This document shows, one piece after another, positions 11,820 through 11,950 of a DNA stretch of 11,950 nt; within the stretch, counting starts at the first letter, position 1; each line of letters begins with the position of its first letter. Location: positions 1-11,950 of the forward strand of contig JBLHLB010000094.1 in NCBI GenBank assembly GCA_047618505.1. The letters are read 5' to 3'. The stretch comes from JBLHLB01 sp047618505. Its GTDB lineage: Bacteria > Planctomycetota > UBA1135 > GCA-002686595. Below the pieces are notes generated by a model, which was given only the letters and a program-made list of their open reading frames with translations, was not told the DNA's origin and ran no database searches. Position numbers and translations under genes: made by a program.

Positions 11820-11950
11820 TCACCCCTCAACCAGTCCACCACTCTTTCGCTTCGCCATCCTTTGGAGCACACATTCCCCCGCCACCCGCGCCGCCTCCTG
11901 CAGGGAAAAACCCAACCCCAAGCAAACTGCAAGGGTGCTGGCAAAGCGGC
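11820..11950 (-). CDS. C-terminal fragment of a ThiD-like (hydroxymethylpyrimidine/pyridoxal) kinase
   Basis: Forty-two codons and a TGA stop on the minus strand, running off the window end. The visible residues begin RFASTLAVCLGLGFSLQEAA and continue RVAGECVLQRMAKRKSGG to LVEG. The codon before the R ends in GC, compatible with Cys. GTGC-(T/R)-(F/L)-A/S-S followed by a helix, a short (G/S)-L-x-EA turn and a second helix is the end of ThiD/PdxK-type ribokinase-fold kinases, where GTGC forms the anion hole. PfkB sugar kinases would need an Asp codon directly before the R, which the GC excludes. The protein would phosphorylate HMP or HMP-phosphate in thiamine synthesis. The rest of the gene is outside the window. 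Confidence 0.5.
   Translation of the reverse strand, partial: RFASTLAVCLGLGFSLQEAARVAGECVLQRMAKRKSGGLVEG

Overview
The window is GC-rich bacterial DNA, most likely from a planctomycete-like organism (Planctomycetota, less likely Verrucomicrobiota). The evidence is the gene mix: two Tat-exported enzymes of the Gfo/Idh/MocA and hydroxypyruvate-isomerase-like families, a secreted type I sulfatase, a sulfotransferase remnant, a two-subunit VC_2705-type sodium:solute symporter and a secreted protein with many Gly-Asp-Asp repeats. The assignment is inferred from these families; no phylogenetic marker other than one tRNA is present.

Layout. 1-210: a C- and CT-rich low-complexity edge, then a promoter. 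211-2655 (+): an exported repeat protein and a VOC/glyoxalase-fold protein. 2656-2939: a hairpin-rich gap. 2940-3389 (+): a small FMN-binding split-barrel (PNPOx/HugZ-like) protein. 3620-4933 (-): a Tat-exported Gfo/Idh/MocA oxidoreductase. 5136-7247 (+): the DUF4212 small subunit and the large SSS symporter subunit, translationally linked. 7528-8424 (-): a Tat-exported hydroxypyruvate-isomerase-like TIM barrel. 8515-8784 (+): a small acidic protein, divergent from it. 8943-9185 (+): a decayed sulfotransferase N-terminus. 9267-10760 (+): a sulfatase. 10869-11228 (+): a small, perhaps frameshifted membrane protein. 11594-11668 (-): tRNA-Gly(GCC). 11820-11950 (-): the C-terminus of a ThiD-like kinase.

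The strongest finding is at 7367-7530. A 160-bp, almost perfectly palindromic foldback element, flanked by TA on both sides, sits in the last codons of the isomerase-like gene. Removing it with one TA restores an in-frame tail reading AYVAVDNF and a stop. The present stop codon is made by the target TA plus the first G of the element. It is therefore a MITE-like, TA-targeting non-autonomous element that trimmed seven residues from its host gene. Seven of the eight differences between its outer arms remain G-U pairs in plus-strand RNA.

A second theme is expression style. Several genes have a TAnnnT -10-like hexamer only 6-9 bases before the ATG and no Shine-Dalgarno sequence, which predicts leaderless or nearly leaderless mRNAs. 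The internal cistron of the symporter operon instead has a perfect AGGAGG. Functionally, the exported oxidoreductase, exported isomerase-like protein and sulfatase fit periplasmic breakdown of (sulfated) carbohydrates, with the symporter importing a small organic acid or similar solute. That link is inferred from neighbourhood only.
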